This document shows, one piece after another, positions 30,450-42,555 of a DNA stretch of 64,000 nucleotides. Every line of letters starts with the position of its first letter. The stretch's first letter is position 1. Source of the stretch: Endothia cerciana (lineage: Eukaryota; Ascomycota; Sordariomycetes; Diaporthales; Cryphonectriaceae); NCBI GenBank assembly GCA_026119935.1, contig JALRMH010000078.1:1-64000 (forward strand), written 5' to 3'. Below the pieces are notes generated by a model. That model saw nothing but the letters and a program-made list of their open reading frames with translations, was not told where the DNA came from and made no database searches. The position numbers and the translations under genes were made by a program.

Positions 30450-32840
30450 AATGCTAGAAACGCAAACCAATTACTCTAATGACAGTCAGGTCTTTCGTCC
30501 TCGATATCAGAGTTATCTCTCCGATTTTGCGGACAGCCTGCTAGAAGACTTGAATGGATACCTCCAGGACAACAACGATTATTACGTAGTACAGTCATTG
30601 CCAAACCTTGTCAAGACTTTTGCTTTGAGGTTCGCCCAAAGCTCTCACCCGCAACGACAACTTGAAGTGGTGTATTGATGTATTTCATGCATAGGTTTCG
30701 AGAGTGAACAACCTGTCCTTGACCCAAGCTTTTGGCAATAGTTACATGCTAATTCTATGTGGCAGTGCTATTACTCAGACGGTCAAAGATCACTGGCACA
30801 GCAACCAGGAGTCAGAGAGTGCGCCCGCAGAACCTGAACAGAACGTGGCTGGAATTCCACTGACAGAGAAATGTGAGACCTGGCTGGATCATGCAGGCAT
30901 AACGTTGAGCTTTGAGTCCTCAAATCAGCCAGAATTAGCTTGTGCTTCCGAGGAAGACAAGAATCATATGAGTCTGGAGGACATTTCAGAGTACAATAAA
31001 CTCGTTCTCAGCAACCCTACGTACTCCTAGCTCCTCGGCTGCATTCGCAGAACCACATTAATTACTCAATTCCCGAGACGCAGGAATGGTCGCACCTCTG
31101 GCAGACCCGATAATCCAGGCCCCGCCAGCTCCTTCGAAACTCAGGCGATTTCAACTGGTATCCCCCTCTCGATGAAATTTCAAGTGGCCTGAGATCCAAT
31201 TGCGTTCTTGAGGGAGCAAGGACATAAAAAAACCCGCCAGCCAAGTGATCCCAAGGATCATAACCCTAACGGGTCTAGCCGAGGACACTCAGGCCGCAAC
31301 TACGGAGCAGTATTTGCGCCAAACCTGGCCATTTACTGGTATTCACTTCCTCGAAGCCATAGCAGTCAGCTCTTCTATTCTCTTCTTCTCTTCTGTAGCA
31401 CCAATCCACTGATTTCGCCACTGAGATACTATCACTTTCTTGAAGACACAGCACGTTGTGTTGTACGATGTTGGAACGAGGCGCGCCTAGTTAGTCGACG
31501 GGGTTAGTACAGTAATTACTTCATCTCGTACGTGCTTCCTTAGAGCAGAACCTTAAGAATTTTAGTAAGAACTCAGAACATTTCTCTATCGGCTTAGCCA
31601 GCTGCAAGAGTATGAGTATCTGGACGGACCTGATGCAGCTGAGGCTGTCCTCTGGAACCAACAGAACTTTTTGCTCGAATTGTCTGTATAAGACAAGACA
31701 TCACATATCATGACGAGCGGGTGGAAGAGTTGAAAAGCACGTCCGGGCCAGTACCAAAAAAGCTGAACGTCAAGCGGGAATATAAGAAGACCCACAATCA
31801 CTTTTAAGACCGAGTCCTGGAGACATGCACATCACTGGAAAAGATCGTTGACCATTTGAACAATAGAGCAGATGAGGATGGAATCAACTTCGTCCTCAGG
31901 GCTACTCGCAAAAACATACTGGGAGGCTTTGACTTCATGGATATAGCGAGCAACAAAAACACCTTCTCAGCTCGTGAGGCACGACTAGGCTCCTCCGAAA
32001 TAGGAGACGGCTGGACGACGCTTGTTGATTCTATCGGAGCGATCACATTATTCGGGGAAAACCCGGGGATCTTATCAACCAGTCATGCTCAGAGGCATGC
32101 GCACGTGTAACGGCTGCGGATTTGGCGCTGTTGTCCCAGAAGGGAAAAACTAATTACCTAGTGAGGCGATCGAGTTTCGTGGAGACTATACTCGAAGAAT
32201 GCAGAAATAACAGCACTCGTCCATGGCAGCTCTCTATTGGCAGGTCCCAAAAGCAACTTTCCAAGCTTGCACTTGCGCGAAGACTGGTTCAAAGCAATCC
32301 CTGCAGCTCAAAGGTAGGGTCCAAGTCCTTTTCGATCGAAATTTCCGAAACTGTGGAACCGCAGGACCAGTCTGGCCTCGGTGAAGACTGATGGTGCCAT
32401 AGTATTCGGACACTCTTCCCTTTTATATGACATCACGGGGAAGCATAGCGATGACCATGATGTCTCAGAGACCCTGGCTCTGGAAGGAGACTCTCAGGAC
32501 ACTAGGTCCGGATCCAGCATGCTCGCATCGGCGAGTGGCAGTGAAAACGCTATGAGCACTAATGACCACACGCAGGCCACTAGCCTTATGTCCCCCACGC
32601 CGTCAAATGCTCACATACCTGACCGAACCACTGTCTCAAATGAAAGCAGCAGATATTATATCAAGGCTGAAGGCAAGGAGGTACCAGAGCGCGCTGGCAG
32701 CCTTCTGACTGTACTTGACAGGAGTTCACAAAAACGGCCATTGACATTGGTAGCAGAGATGACGTCCAGTGAAGAAGGCACAGCTGGGCCAGACCCAAGC
32801 AAGGAAATGCGATTGAAGGAGTTCCTACATTTTTAAGTTA
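30450..32840 (+). pseudogene. Decayed member of a fungal protein family with an RQTWP motif
   Basis: Fragments of one protein appear in order on the plus strand, in shifting frames. YYVVQSLPNLVKTFALRFAQ (about 30,580) is followed after a small shift by MYFMHRFRE. DISEYNKLVLSNPTYS (30,980) is stopped by TAG where TGG is expected, and LLGCIRR follows. Then come WDPIAFLREQ with a stop near it (31,200) and TQAATTEQYLRQTWPFTG plus IHFLEAIAV (31,280-31,370). GWTTLVDSIGAITLFGEN (32,010) has a one-base shift after it, and DLINQSCSEACARV and KGKTNYLV follow. I know these motifs from uncharacterised proteins of filamentous ascomycetes and cannot give a function. The TGG-to-TAG change is RIP-like; the frameshifts are not. 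A Ser/Thr-rich frame at 32,381-32,836 may be its C-terminus. Confidence 0.65.
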
Positions 32841-34800
32841 GAGATGTGTTTCTAGAGAATCTCAATTATCCTCAGACCCAACCTTTGTCCATCCGGTAGA
32901 GAAGGGGCAGGACTAGTCCCACTAAGGCAGTTAGACTGAGTACTCAAATTGCCATTTCTCAGTCAGTTCAGTCATATGTATGTACTAAGCAAATTTGTCA
33001 CACCCATAAAGAATGTTTGCCGATGAGTGAGCACCACTTGTCCGGGGGCAGGTGAGCCACCGGTCGTTCCATGGCGGATGGCCCATTACACAATTCGCTT
33101 TCCGCTTTTGCCATGTTGGGAGGGACAATGGCATCCGGGTTGCCTGATGCACTCCCAACATGCGTCCCAGGAGGACACAGCAGCCTCTAGAATTGTCAAA
33201 AGCTTTACTTTAGATTACCTTTCTAAGCCTCCTGTTTGTACCCGTGCCACCTTCTTGTTACCATGAGTTGTGTATTGGCGGCTTTGCGAATGAAGAGACG
33301 TCCTAATTACGTCTGAACTATCTACAACACCTTCTTCATCTGGAATCGATCACTGTACGTTCAGTTGAGCCTTTGTTAGTGCTCACCCAAGGGAGTTTCA
33401 GCAGAGCGATACTGCATCATTGCAGACTGAACTAGCACAGCTGGACAACACATGTCTTCGCAGTTAGGCTCGAGCAACCTGTCCCGCTTACATCCCAGCA
33501 AATACGCGTTTAGTAAGCGATGAAAAATCAAGGGTTTGGCCTCCCTGAGGGTATGTGTAAGTTCACCTGTCTCTGGTTCTTCGGCGGATATCCATTTATA
33601 GTAGGAATGTTTCGTGATATGCGGTTATCTCTGAGTCTATGCCGTGGAGGAAGTATCGAACTTTCAGGCAGTATGGAATTAGAAAGCAAGACAATAGCGG
33701 AGGGCATGCTCTACGTTCACATCTAGAACACAGAGTTCTTGTGGTCAGACTAGTTATAGTGACGGTGGCCATCCTTTCATTACTTGATCAAACATCACAG
33801 TATTTAATGCGGATAATTACCGTATGAAACAGTAGCGAGTGGTGTGATAAGGCGATGAACACCACATCTGGACTGCAGACCTGTTACATGGCCTATATGC
33901 TCAGAGGTCACACACGCCAGCGGCTAGGCGTTGTGAGCAAACGAATGGGATCGTATTTCGAGACGAGGGAAGCAGAACGACCCCCCCCCCCCTCTCCTCC
34001 TTTACACCCAGCACGTGAGAGCCATGCGGTCTAGTATGGTTGGCTATCGAGGAAGTAATGCCGCAAAAATGATCACCAGTGCAACCGCACTGGCTGTAAC
34101 ACCCTCCTCCCCCAAAACATGTAAGAATACAGAATAGAGGATCGTGTATTTTCTCATATCTGGACTAGGGCCCACGGAGAATTATATGTTCCTCTAAGTG
34201 TAAATAACCAGGACCCACACTTTGGCATCCCACAATCACCGGCACGAGAATAATTAATAGGATAGCTCGTTTGGGAAGAAATCGAGTTTAGGTAGATATA
34301 ACTTGTCACATCACATCACGAAATTGGTCTTATAGTGCCCTCTTATAGCACAGTACTGTGGTATTGTAACATCGAGCTGATGAAGATTTGCACCATGGCA
34401 CAGCAGGAGATTGTCCATGCTCGGCCGCCCGTGGGAGCCCGCTGCTGCACGGTAGAGTGCAGTGCAACAGGCATCGAGCGAAGTTTTGCTGCCAAGTGTC
34501 CTGCGTTGATGCTATGTGCCCAGATACAGTCGTGTTGGGTAGCGGCATTCCGACAATGACACTTGCATCTGCATCGCCATTCTATAGGACTCAAATTGCA
34601 GTTATAGCATATTATCAAAACGCCGACGCTATCTGTGCAAGGACTCTTCCCATAATACGCTCTAGTCATGCAAGACGCTATGCCACCCCAAGTGTCACTT
34701 TTGGCCTAGTGTCATCCGACCATTTCAGTCATCCAAAATCTTGTTTCATCCACAACCACTCAGAACCACATCTCTCCTACGCCTTCGGCCCGGGAGATGC
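32841..34800. other. 2-kb gene-free stretch
   Basis: No supported gene is found. CATGTTGGGAG (33,112-33,122) and CTCCCAACATG (33,153-33,163) form an 11-bp inverted repeat. A run of 12 C lies at 33,981-33,992. The right end is the 3' flank of the SulP gene. Overlapping frames on both strands at 34,330-34,804 are chance. Confidence 0.4.
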
Positions 34801-37405
34801 TTAATCGGCTGTGGCCTCACTCTCCGCCATCGTCCTCCCCCTCTCGCCAGCAATCACACCCTCACCGCCGTCTTCCACCTCCGTCATCTTGAGCGCGTCC
34901 TGCACGTCATCGACAAAATGCTCCTTGCCGCCTACCAGCTCCACGATGCCGCTGCGCTCCATAAGCGCCCACACCTTGCTGTCCCGTCCTGGACACCGGC
35001 TGAAGAAGACCCGCACACCGCGCTCCCGGTACGTGTGCACAATCTCCTCTAGCACCATCGTCCCGGAGCCGTCGAGCGACGTGACGCCATGAATGTCGAA
35101 GATGACGTTCTTATTCGAGTCCTCGTGCCGCAGTCGCGGTAGCGCAGGATGTGCCTCGCCCGTGCCATACATCTCCAGCCGCCTGAGCCGTGTCTTCAGC
35201 TCGCCGGTGTTAGCGAACGTCAACGGCTCTGGGATCTTGACAATAAGACAGCCCTCGATGAACTCGAGTCGCTCCGGGTTGGTCTCGGCGTTCTCAAATC
35301 GCTGAGTGCCAGGGATGCGACCCAGAATCTGAATCCGTGGCCGCGTCGCGTGACGGATCACCTGTAGCAGAGAAAGGCCGATGCCCACCGCAATTCCTAG
35401 GTTGAGGGAGTAGAAGATTGTCGTCACTACAATCACAAACATGAGCGCAAGTTCTGGCCACGCGCCGATACGGAAGAAGAAGGCCACGTCGTGAGGTGCC
35501 TCCTCAACAAGGGACCAGGCGACGACCGTAATGAGAGAGGACAGGACAGGTTTCTGTTTGCGTTAGCCACCATTTCCAGAGATCCTACATTCGAATGTTG
35601 GGAATGGCGACGAACCGGCAGATAGTAGAAATACGGCAATATAAAGAAGATGGTGATGACGGTCAGGCCGCTCAGGAACACCGAGCTCAGGGGCGTCTTC
35701 CCGCCCGTCTGCTTGTTGACTTTGCTCCTGCCATAGCCTCCAAATGCGGGCATGCTCATGAAGCAGGAACCTACGAGGTTCGCCGTACCCAACGCCACGA
35801 GTTCCCGGTTGGGGCTCAGCTGGATCCCAGGGAGATCTTTGCTGGGGCCCAGGCTCTTGGCAGCCACGGAGGACTCGAAAAACCCAAGCAGAGCGATCAA
35901 GAACGAGGTCCCCATGGCGTCTCGGATATGGGTCATGTGAGACAGCTGAAAGGGCCAGCGGAAGGTAAAGACGTGGCCAGACGCCGCCTTGATATCGCCC
36001 ATGATGGCGACACCGTGCTTCTCCCATTCTAGATAATAGCACAATATCGCGGACAGAACGACGACAACGAGGCGGTCGGGAATGTAGGCCACGCCGGGAT
36101 AGCGAGGCTGGAGTCGGCGCTTCATCTCCCTGTGGCCGGTCAGGCTCAAGATCGGCTATGTCCACGGACCCACGTAGAGTTGAGCTTACCTGCATGTCAT
36201 GACGACGGCGAAACTAGTTGCAGCGATTGCCGCGGTCAAGACGTGGACGTCGCCAAGATGACCAAAGATGAAGCCCAGCTTGTCCATGGAGCTGCCGTGC
36301 CCGACATGGTCGGCGGCGAGATTGGCGAGACCCAGCTCAGGCAGGAGCTGCTCGACGAAGATGACGAAGCCAATGGCGGAGATGAAGCCACGCAGGAAGG
36401 GCTTGGAGAGGACGCTGTCGAGGAAGCCGAGGCGAAAGAGTCCCGACAGGAGGATAGTAGCGCCGGCAGTGCCTGCAATGACACCGCAGATCTTGGCATG
36501 CATGATGGCATCGTCGTCTGCGCCTCGTCCCCTGTCCACACTCCCTTTGACGACGCTGCCGACGAGCAGCGACCCCGGGGCCTCGGGGCCGAGGATCATC
36601 TGGGGGGAGCTGCCGAGCAGGGCGTAGCAGAAGGGGTTGAAGACGAAGGCGTAGAGGCCATTGATTGGCGGCACGTGGGCGAGGTTGTCGGCGAGGGACA
36701 GTGCCATTGGCAGATACATGCCGGCGATGGTCAAGGCAGAGATGAGGTCGCCCTTGAGGAAAGAGAACTTGTACTCGCGCATCCAGATAAGACACGGCAG
36801 ATAGTAGGAGAGGTACCTGGGAGACGCCGCACGTCAGCTCCTCCGTACTCCCACGAGACCAGACCCGATGATGGGAGCACATACATGTACGCGCTGTCCT
36901 TGACACCATGCCTCTCAGCCAACTCGCTGGACCGGCTCATGGTCTTGCTCTTCATATTCTTGGCCCAGCGAGTCCTCCAGTCAGACGCACCCTTTGCTGA
37001 GACATAAGCCACGACGCTGTCTATTATAGGTAGGGAGCTGTCGGAGGAGGCGCCAGGGGAGGCAGCGCGAGAACCGATCCGAGAAGCGTTGTTAGAGCGG
37101 GCATAGCTGGTAGAGGGACTGATCGGGCGCGGGGAGAAGGTGCCGTGGTCGCAGGGACCTTCGTGTGCGTGGTCGCGATAGAAGGCATCGCCAAGCAGGG
37201 CGGTGGTCTCTGAGGGAACCCTGCTGTGGTTCGAAGGGTCGGATGCGGTGTGGGTATAGTTGTGGTTATCGGTTGGGGCGGACTGCGCGGTGGACCCTCC
37301 TGCGTCGTCCGAGGACGAGTCTGGGCTCGCGGTGTAGCTCTGGCGTAGGCCGCTCGGGGTCGAAGGGGCGTGGGAGTTCGGGTTGCCGTTAGGAACGGAG
37401 GCCAT
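34801..37405 (-). CDS. SulP-family sulfate/anion permease with STAS domain
   Basis: Four exons, complement(34801..35553, 35616..36129, 36190..36816, 36885..37405), join in frame to 804 codons. Introns of 68, 60 and 62 nt begin GTATGT, GTAAGC and the weaker GTTCGT; branch-like CTGAC/CTAAC words precede the CAG acceptors. The N-terminus (about 170 residues) is Ser/Pro-rich and hydrophilic. The membrane part has AGMYLPMALSLADNLAHVPP, NGLYAFVFNPFCYALLGSSP and MILGPEAPGSLLVGSVV, later NRELVALGTANLVGSCF and PAFGGYGRSKVN, all SulP hallmarks. The C-terminus (about 600-790) is a STAS domain with VIFDIHGVTSLDGSG. It resembles the YPR003C-like branch more than the classical high-affinity plasma-membrane permeases, so substrate and membrane are inferred only. 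I chose the ATG after GTCAACATGGCC-like context rather than one 15 codons upstream. Confidence 0.92.
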
Positions 37406-39461
37406 GTTGATACTGTCGACCGTCAGGGTCGAGGCGACCCATATCAGCACTGTTTGCTTGGGGAGACAGGCACTTCAGAGCGAGGTCGAGGTCGAGGCCG
37501 GGCGGATGATAAGCCGAGCACGGAGGCGACAAATGGGGACGACGAAGGCGACGACGACGACGACAACCTGATCCCTCGGCCGGGTTGGAATCTGGACCGG
37601 GTCGACAATGATAACCCAGGCCACCGATACGTGCAGCAGGACAAAGACCGCCTGCGACAAGATCTGAGAATCGAGATGGGGGATGCGAGACGTGGAATGT
37701 GGGAATGTGAGGGGGGGGAAGGGAATTGTTTTACTGAGAAGGGGGGGGGGGGGGAAGGGTACCGTAGTACCATGCATACCATGAGCATATGCTATGGTAC
37801 TTTGTAGGTTTTGATTGGAATCGTGGTTGCCGCGATTGGGCCGGTCGCCGGGCCGGGGCAACTCAAAACTTTTAGTGGGGACCACATGGTTTTGCGGGGG
37901 GTCTACAGGGGGCTCAGGTACCCTACCAGCTAGTCATCCCACTGACAGGCCTTTCACCCCTGCCAAGCGACCACAGCGCCGGTATTCTGCTGCAACCACT
38001 TTACATAGTAGCGGTTCATCCCGTCCCGCCCTCACTGTCACTCGGTACACGCCTCTGCTTGTCAGTGTGAACGAGCAGCCCAGTTACAGAGTACACCTGG
38101 AGCCAGACGTATGCGAGCATCTCCCAGGAGGCTATACCTGAGTTACATGCATGTAGACGAGCTTTCCGACGTCTTCAGGGCAACCCTTTTACATCTGAAA
38201 CATACGCTGGCAGTCATTCAACTAACTGCCCGGGTCGGCGACTCCTGCCAAGAAAGAATTGGCAGGGTGGAAGTATAGGACCCCGCCTGTGTGTATTTGT
38301 ACCCGTGGGAAAGAAGGGAAGGGAAAGAAGAGAAAGGGGGAGGAGGAGGAGGAGGAGGAGGAGGAGGAGAAGAAGAAGAAGAAGAAGAAGAAGGAAGAAC
38401 CCCCTTGCTATCTCTCGGTGGTCACTTGCACGCAAGACACCAGAATGAGGCCCATTTCCTACCACTCATGCCGCACCCTTGCCACCCCTAGCTAACAAGT
38501 CTGAAACGCATCAAAGCCGCAGGGAGGAGGCCTATCTGTAACCCAAGTTTTTGATAACATATTAGAGCGAATTACAGGCCTGTAGGTCGGTTCATATCCC
38601 CACACGAAGCCGGCGGCGACAGCAGTGCTGGTGTTGCGGCCCAGGTTTTACCGACAGGCTAAATTATAGAAGCAGACAGACTCCTTCTAACTCATTTCCG
38701 GTCTTGATGTATCTCCTAGTGGCAACGAACATCTAGCCATTTCTCACCTCTTGTACCGTACACCAGCTAGCGATGAAATTTTACTATCATGAGGCGCCAT
38801 CTATCCAACCGAGACTGCTTCCTCAACAACGTGAATTCTCCCTACCAATTTCGTTAGCAGCAAGAAGGAATCACAATGGTTTTCTCTATTATAATATAAT
38901 TCCAGTGCAACACCCACCTCGACCTGAACGCCGATTTGGAAGTCGAGAAGTATTACCATATGAAGAACAAAGCCTGTCGTAGAATCTTATTAAATAGAAA
39001 CATCGGGTGACCCTGCAAAGTACGTCTTACACTAGTCTTGGTACAAGTCTGATATGGAAAGATCGATATAAAATCAAGACACCGTCAAGCGCTATATATG
39101 TTGTATAACACTACCACTCGTATACTTCTTCGCCGGGGCAGATATCCATCCGCCCCTGGCATTCATGCTGACTAAAGGAAGCTCTATTTGAAATTGGATC
39201 ACATCGGTGTTAAGGATTCCACAAAGGGGGGACAGAATTAACAGTCATCTGGTAGGCCCTCACGAGCCCTTGTCAGCCTCAGGCCAAGTATAAGTCTTGA
39301 GAGACTCCACTGCCGCCCAAATCCCGCTGACTGAACCATTGCATCGATTTCAGCGAGATATCAATAAGGAAAATCACTATATATGAATCCAGTTGCCTGC
39401 CGTCTGTCTCTATTACCAAAATCATTCATATCTCTTCTATCCCTTCTGAAAGTGGTCTACG
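37406..39461. other. Intergenic region with low-complexity tracts
   Basis: It contains a G8 run (37,711-37,718), a G14 run (37,741-37,754) and an imperfect (GGA)n-(GAA)n microsatellite at about 38,336-38,396. The left part is the promoter of the minus-strand SulP gene. A 69-codon frame at 38,773-38,982 has no family. No other gene is seen. Confidence 0.5.
38336..38396 (+). repeat. (GGA)n-(GAA)n microsatellite
   Basis: About eight GGA units run directly into about eight GAA units, forming an uninterrupted purine strand of about 60 nt. Apparent poly-Glu and poly-Lys frames across it are artefacts of the repeat. Confidence 0.9.
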
Positions 39462-40811
39462 ATGTCGACTTCAAAGCTTCTGAAGATCATCCTGGGATCG
39501 TTCCAGATTAGCGACCGCAGCAAGGACGGCATAGTGAATCTCGACACGCCTGAGGAGATCATTGCCTACCTCGACGTCTTCCACAGCCATCGTGGGCGGC
39601 ACGTGTATGTTCCATAACGATAATTGGTCAAAACCCGATGGTCTTCCTTATGCTTCTGCATCTTCTCGAGGCTACCAGGTGCTATATTTACCTCTGTGAC
39701 TCAGCTATGCCAGATACCATTGCCAATCGTGCTTATGCCCCCAATATCGCAGCCAGTAAAGGGCGTGGCCAGCCCCCGCCGACTCGCAATGACTGTGGTC
39801 TAGTTAAACTGCTTGGGAGGTCAGTCTCACATACTTAAGGCTAATATATCGACGGAAGTGATACGGCTGGGCAGTACCTATCTCAAGCGCCTACAACATG
39901 TCAGCAACACCTCGGTGTTGTAGGCGCAGCAGCACAGTTCAACATCGACACGAAAGCCATGCACTTCTTTGACCAGAATGGCCCATTCAACACGGGACCG
40001 AACATCCGCGTGAGTCTTGACGGCTCTATCGCAGACCTCAAACTTCCAACCGGCGTCAAGATTGACGTTCTCTGCCTCCCCCTGCCAGATTGCGAAACTC
40101 CTCCCGAGGAGACCTGCGGGGCTATCGATCAGCTGTATCGGGAGGGCAAGTTCCAGCGCTGGGACGTATCGAACTTCCAAGTGGAAGATGTGGAGAGAAT
40201 TGTCGCGAGCTGCAATGAGAGGGGATTTGTGCTGCCCAGCGTTTACGAGGGGCACTACAATGTCCTCACCAGGGGCGCCGAGAAGGAGCTTTTCCCCATC
40301 CTGAGGCAGCGCGGAATCTCGTATCATGCTTTCGGCTCTTCCGCATCGGGCGTCTTTGCGGGAAATCACAAGACGGCTCGGACCTGCTGGTCGATTCGAC
40401 TCTTCTGTAGGTCATCAAGTTTCCAAGATCCGTTCGCTTCATTTTCAAAAGAGGTTGTGACATGTCAGACACGAGCTGATCAACGGCTTTTCCAATTAGC
40501 ACCCCACAGGAAAGTTCTACACCGGCATACTCGCAAAGCCCAAGATCATGGTCGCTATGGACCGGGCGATTGCCTCGACGGCTGAGCACGGGATTGACGC
40601 CCACGCAGCTGCCCTTCGGTGGGTTGCCCATCACGGCCACCTTGACCCTAAGAGGGGAGATGCTGTAATAATCAGGAAACCTAGCGCAGCGCTGCTGTTT
40701 TTGAGTCTGGACTTGGTTGAAGGGGGGCCTCTACCTGAGGAAGTGCTGCGCATAATGGACGGCCTGTTCGAACAGCTTGGGGGTGAGACGGCTCCTCATT
40801 ATGGGGTCTAA
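39462..40811 (+). pseudogene. Frameshifted aldo-keto reductase gene
   Basis: Starting at ATG 39,462, the text STSKLLKIILGSFQISDRSK, then TPEEIIAYLDVFHSHRGRHV is the first strand and helix of an AKR7-like aldo-keto reductase. A GTATGT donor follows, but the next block (DGSDTAGQYLSQAP from 39,853) is preceded in frame by a TAA with no AG acceptor between. The central part is good: WDVSNFQVEDVERIVASC, then YEGHYNVLTRGAEKELFPIL. Near 40,380 the frame must change to read AGRFDSS, and the splice to GKFYTGILAKPKIMVAMDRA lacks one base. The C-terminal part ends with a normal TAA-type stop at 40,809-40,811 after ETAPHYGV. At least two indels make this a pseudogene, unless they are sequencing errors. 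Confidence 0.7.
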
Positions 40812-41529
40812 GGTTTTTTTTCTCTCAGGCACCATGCACAATGATCACTTACCCTTCTGTACGGAAGTCTCAGTCAGGACAGCGCGAAAGGTGCCGCAGA
40901 GGGTGCCTTTTCTTCCCTTGTTCCCCCATTCCTCGGTCTAGTATCGGCTCCTGTTGTATCTCACAGGGGAGAGCAGGGCAGAAACGGACGGACCAAGGCA
41001 GATATGGAGAGGCTCACGTTCCTCGAGGAGATCGCACCTGACCACAATCAAATACTGTCTTGGGGGTGCATCGTGCTACCTACTTGATAATCTCATCAAT
41101 CTGTCTCCAACAAGCATACAGCCATGGCGCATTGATAATCTCCTCGACAAGCCACAATCTTTCCCATAATGACCTCCCCACTCTGATGTCCCTCACGCCT
41201 AGTAGTACACTGAGGTCCACGCCGATGTTGTGGGTATCATATCGTATCAACCCTTGCCTTTGTACGCCCTGACGCCATGCCACGAATCAGTAAGATCAAA
41301 ATGCAGTCTCCACAGACCTTCCAGATCCTCTGCAATCTTCGCACAATGCCAACCGTGGATATGTCAGATCGGTGGTCGCTCTTGGCCCGATGCGCCCCCC
41401 TCCCCCAAAGTCCGCCTTGCCCTGGCCAGCGATAACGAGAATGTCCTCCTATGAGCTTAGGGGCCTAGAGATTGAGGACGACCAAGGTGTTCGAATGTGA
41501 CAGTGTATCTATCCTCTTCTGGATGGCGG
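40812..41529. other. Intergenic stretch
   Basis: This lies between two genes ending toward each other. Short frames on both strands (60-74 codons) have no family resemblance. No repeats are seen. Confidence 0.45.
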
Positions 41530-42555
41530 CTAAGGTCGAGAGGACCGAGTGCGAGCTGGTCTGACCGGAAGCTGAGATTGAAGTCGAGAAACACGACCAT
41601 TTAACCCAACCTGCGTCATCTGAAGAGCCTGTGCCTCTTGACTTCGATGCTCGCCCTCGCCAAGAGACGTGATGGATCCCGGCATTCCATGAACGGGCGG
41701 GTTCTGGTGGCTCGCAGAGGCTCTGGAAGCGCTGCCCTGGCGGCCTCGAGACACGTTAAAAGAGGAGCCGGGATGGTTATTCGCGCGGTAGGTATCGAGC
41801 TCGGTCCCGTTCTCCAGCGTGAACCTGCGGTGAAGTTCCACAATCATCCTCATCATGTCGTTGTTGGGTTCCCTCTTGGAGCCGCTCTCATACAGCACAC
41901 ATAGCTTGAGGAAGAAGTCGCGGCTGATGCGACCTCCGAGATGACGCAGCCATCCCTGGGATGCACCCACCCGCTGCCAGAAGTGGGTATTGGAGATCCG
42001 GGTGGCGTTCCACAGAGAGAGGCAGGTACGGATACCTTCGGCGACCAGCCTGGTCAGGCGGCGGCTCGTCAGTGGCGGCTCCGTAAGAACCTCGACCATC
42101 TGCAGCCTGATAGTCTCATCGGTGTCCTCGTCGACGATGACCTTGTTCGGAGGCAGGTTGAGGATCTTCTGGGGGTCGACGACCAGGTCCCCAATACTAG
42201 GGGCTGGCATGCCTGGAGGGCGTTCGGCGAGCGGGAAGAGGGTCACCGGGGCATCATTGTCGTTCCTGCTGAAGCTACGACTGCCCGCAGCGTCCTCGGG
42301 AGGGACAAACTGCGGCTCGGCCCTCGTCCAGTGTGGCTGCGCATGCTGTTCGGGCTCTGGAGCGTCTCGGGACAGAACCTTGAAGCTCTTGGCCCGCTCG
42401 CGTTCGAGCTCGCTGCGACCCCAGGAGCGGGTAATAGGACGCCTTGGGTGCTTCGGGGGCATATTGGGGCCCGTGCCGGGCTCTAGGCCAGTGTTGGGGC
42501 GGTGAAACTTGCGGCGGGCCCTCGAACGAGAGGTCTTGGGCTTGGTGCGGCCCAT
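41530..42555 (-). CDS. Basic hypothetical protein (341 aa)
   Basis: An intact single exon with an ATG start. The N-terminus is strongly basic (MGRTKPKTSRSRARRKFHRP), suggesting nuclear localisation. The centre has a compact predicted helical region (LVAEGIRTCLSLWNATRI, then SQGWLRHLGGRISRDFFLKL and LYESGSKREPNNDMMRMIVE). The C-terminus is Ser/Arg-rich and low in complexity. No known domain is recognised, and no signal peptide or membrane segment is present. The opposite strand is also open (about 180 codons), as expected from GC-rich codons. Its neighbours are unrelated. A lineage-restricted protein is likely; coding status rests on length and on the conserved-looking core. Confidence 0.65.
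   Translation of the reverse strand: MGRTKPKTSRSRARRKFHRPNTGLEPGTGPNMPPKHPRRPITRSWGRSELERERAKSFKVLSRDAPEPEQHAQPHWTRAEPQFVPPEDAAGSRSFSRNDNDAPVTLFPLAERPPGMPAPSIGDLVVDPQKILNLPPNKVIVDEDTDETIRLQMVEVLTEPPLTSRRLTRLVAEGIRTCLSLWNATRISNTHFWQRVGASQGWLRHLGGRISRDFFLKLCVLYESGSKREPNNDMMRMIVELHRRFTLENGTELDTYRANNHPGSSFNVSRGRQGSASRASASHQNPPVHGMPGSITSLGEGEHRSQEAQALQMTQVGLNGRVSRLQSQLPVRPARTRSSRP

Noticed and set aside
36132..37007. 291-codon plus-strand open frame
   Set aside because: It is antisense to well-supported exons of the SulP permease and only reflects GC-rich codon use.
38259..38495. Poly-Glu/poly-Lys protein
   Set aside because: Produced by the (GGA)n-(GAA)n microsatellite read in different frames.
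41941..42505. Two overlapping plus-strand frames of 171-181 codons
   Set aside because: They are antisense to the 341-codon minus-strand frame, which has the more protein-like composition. This choice is not certain.
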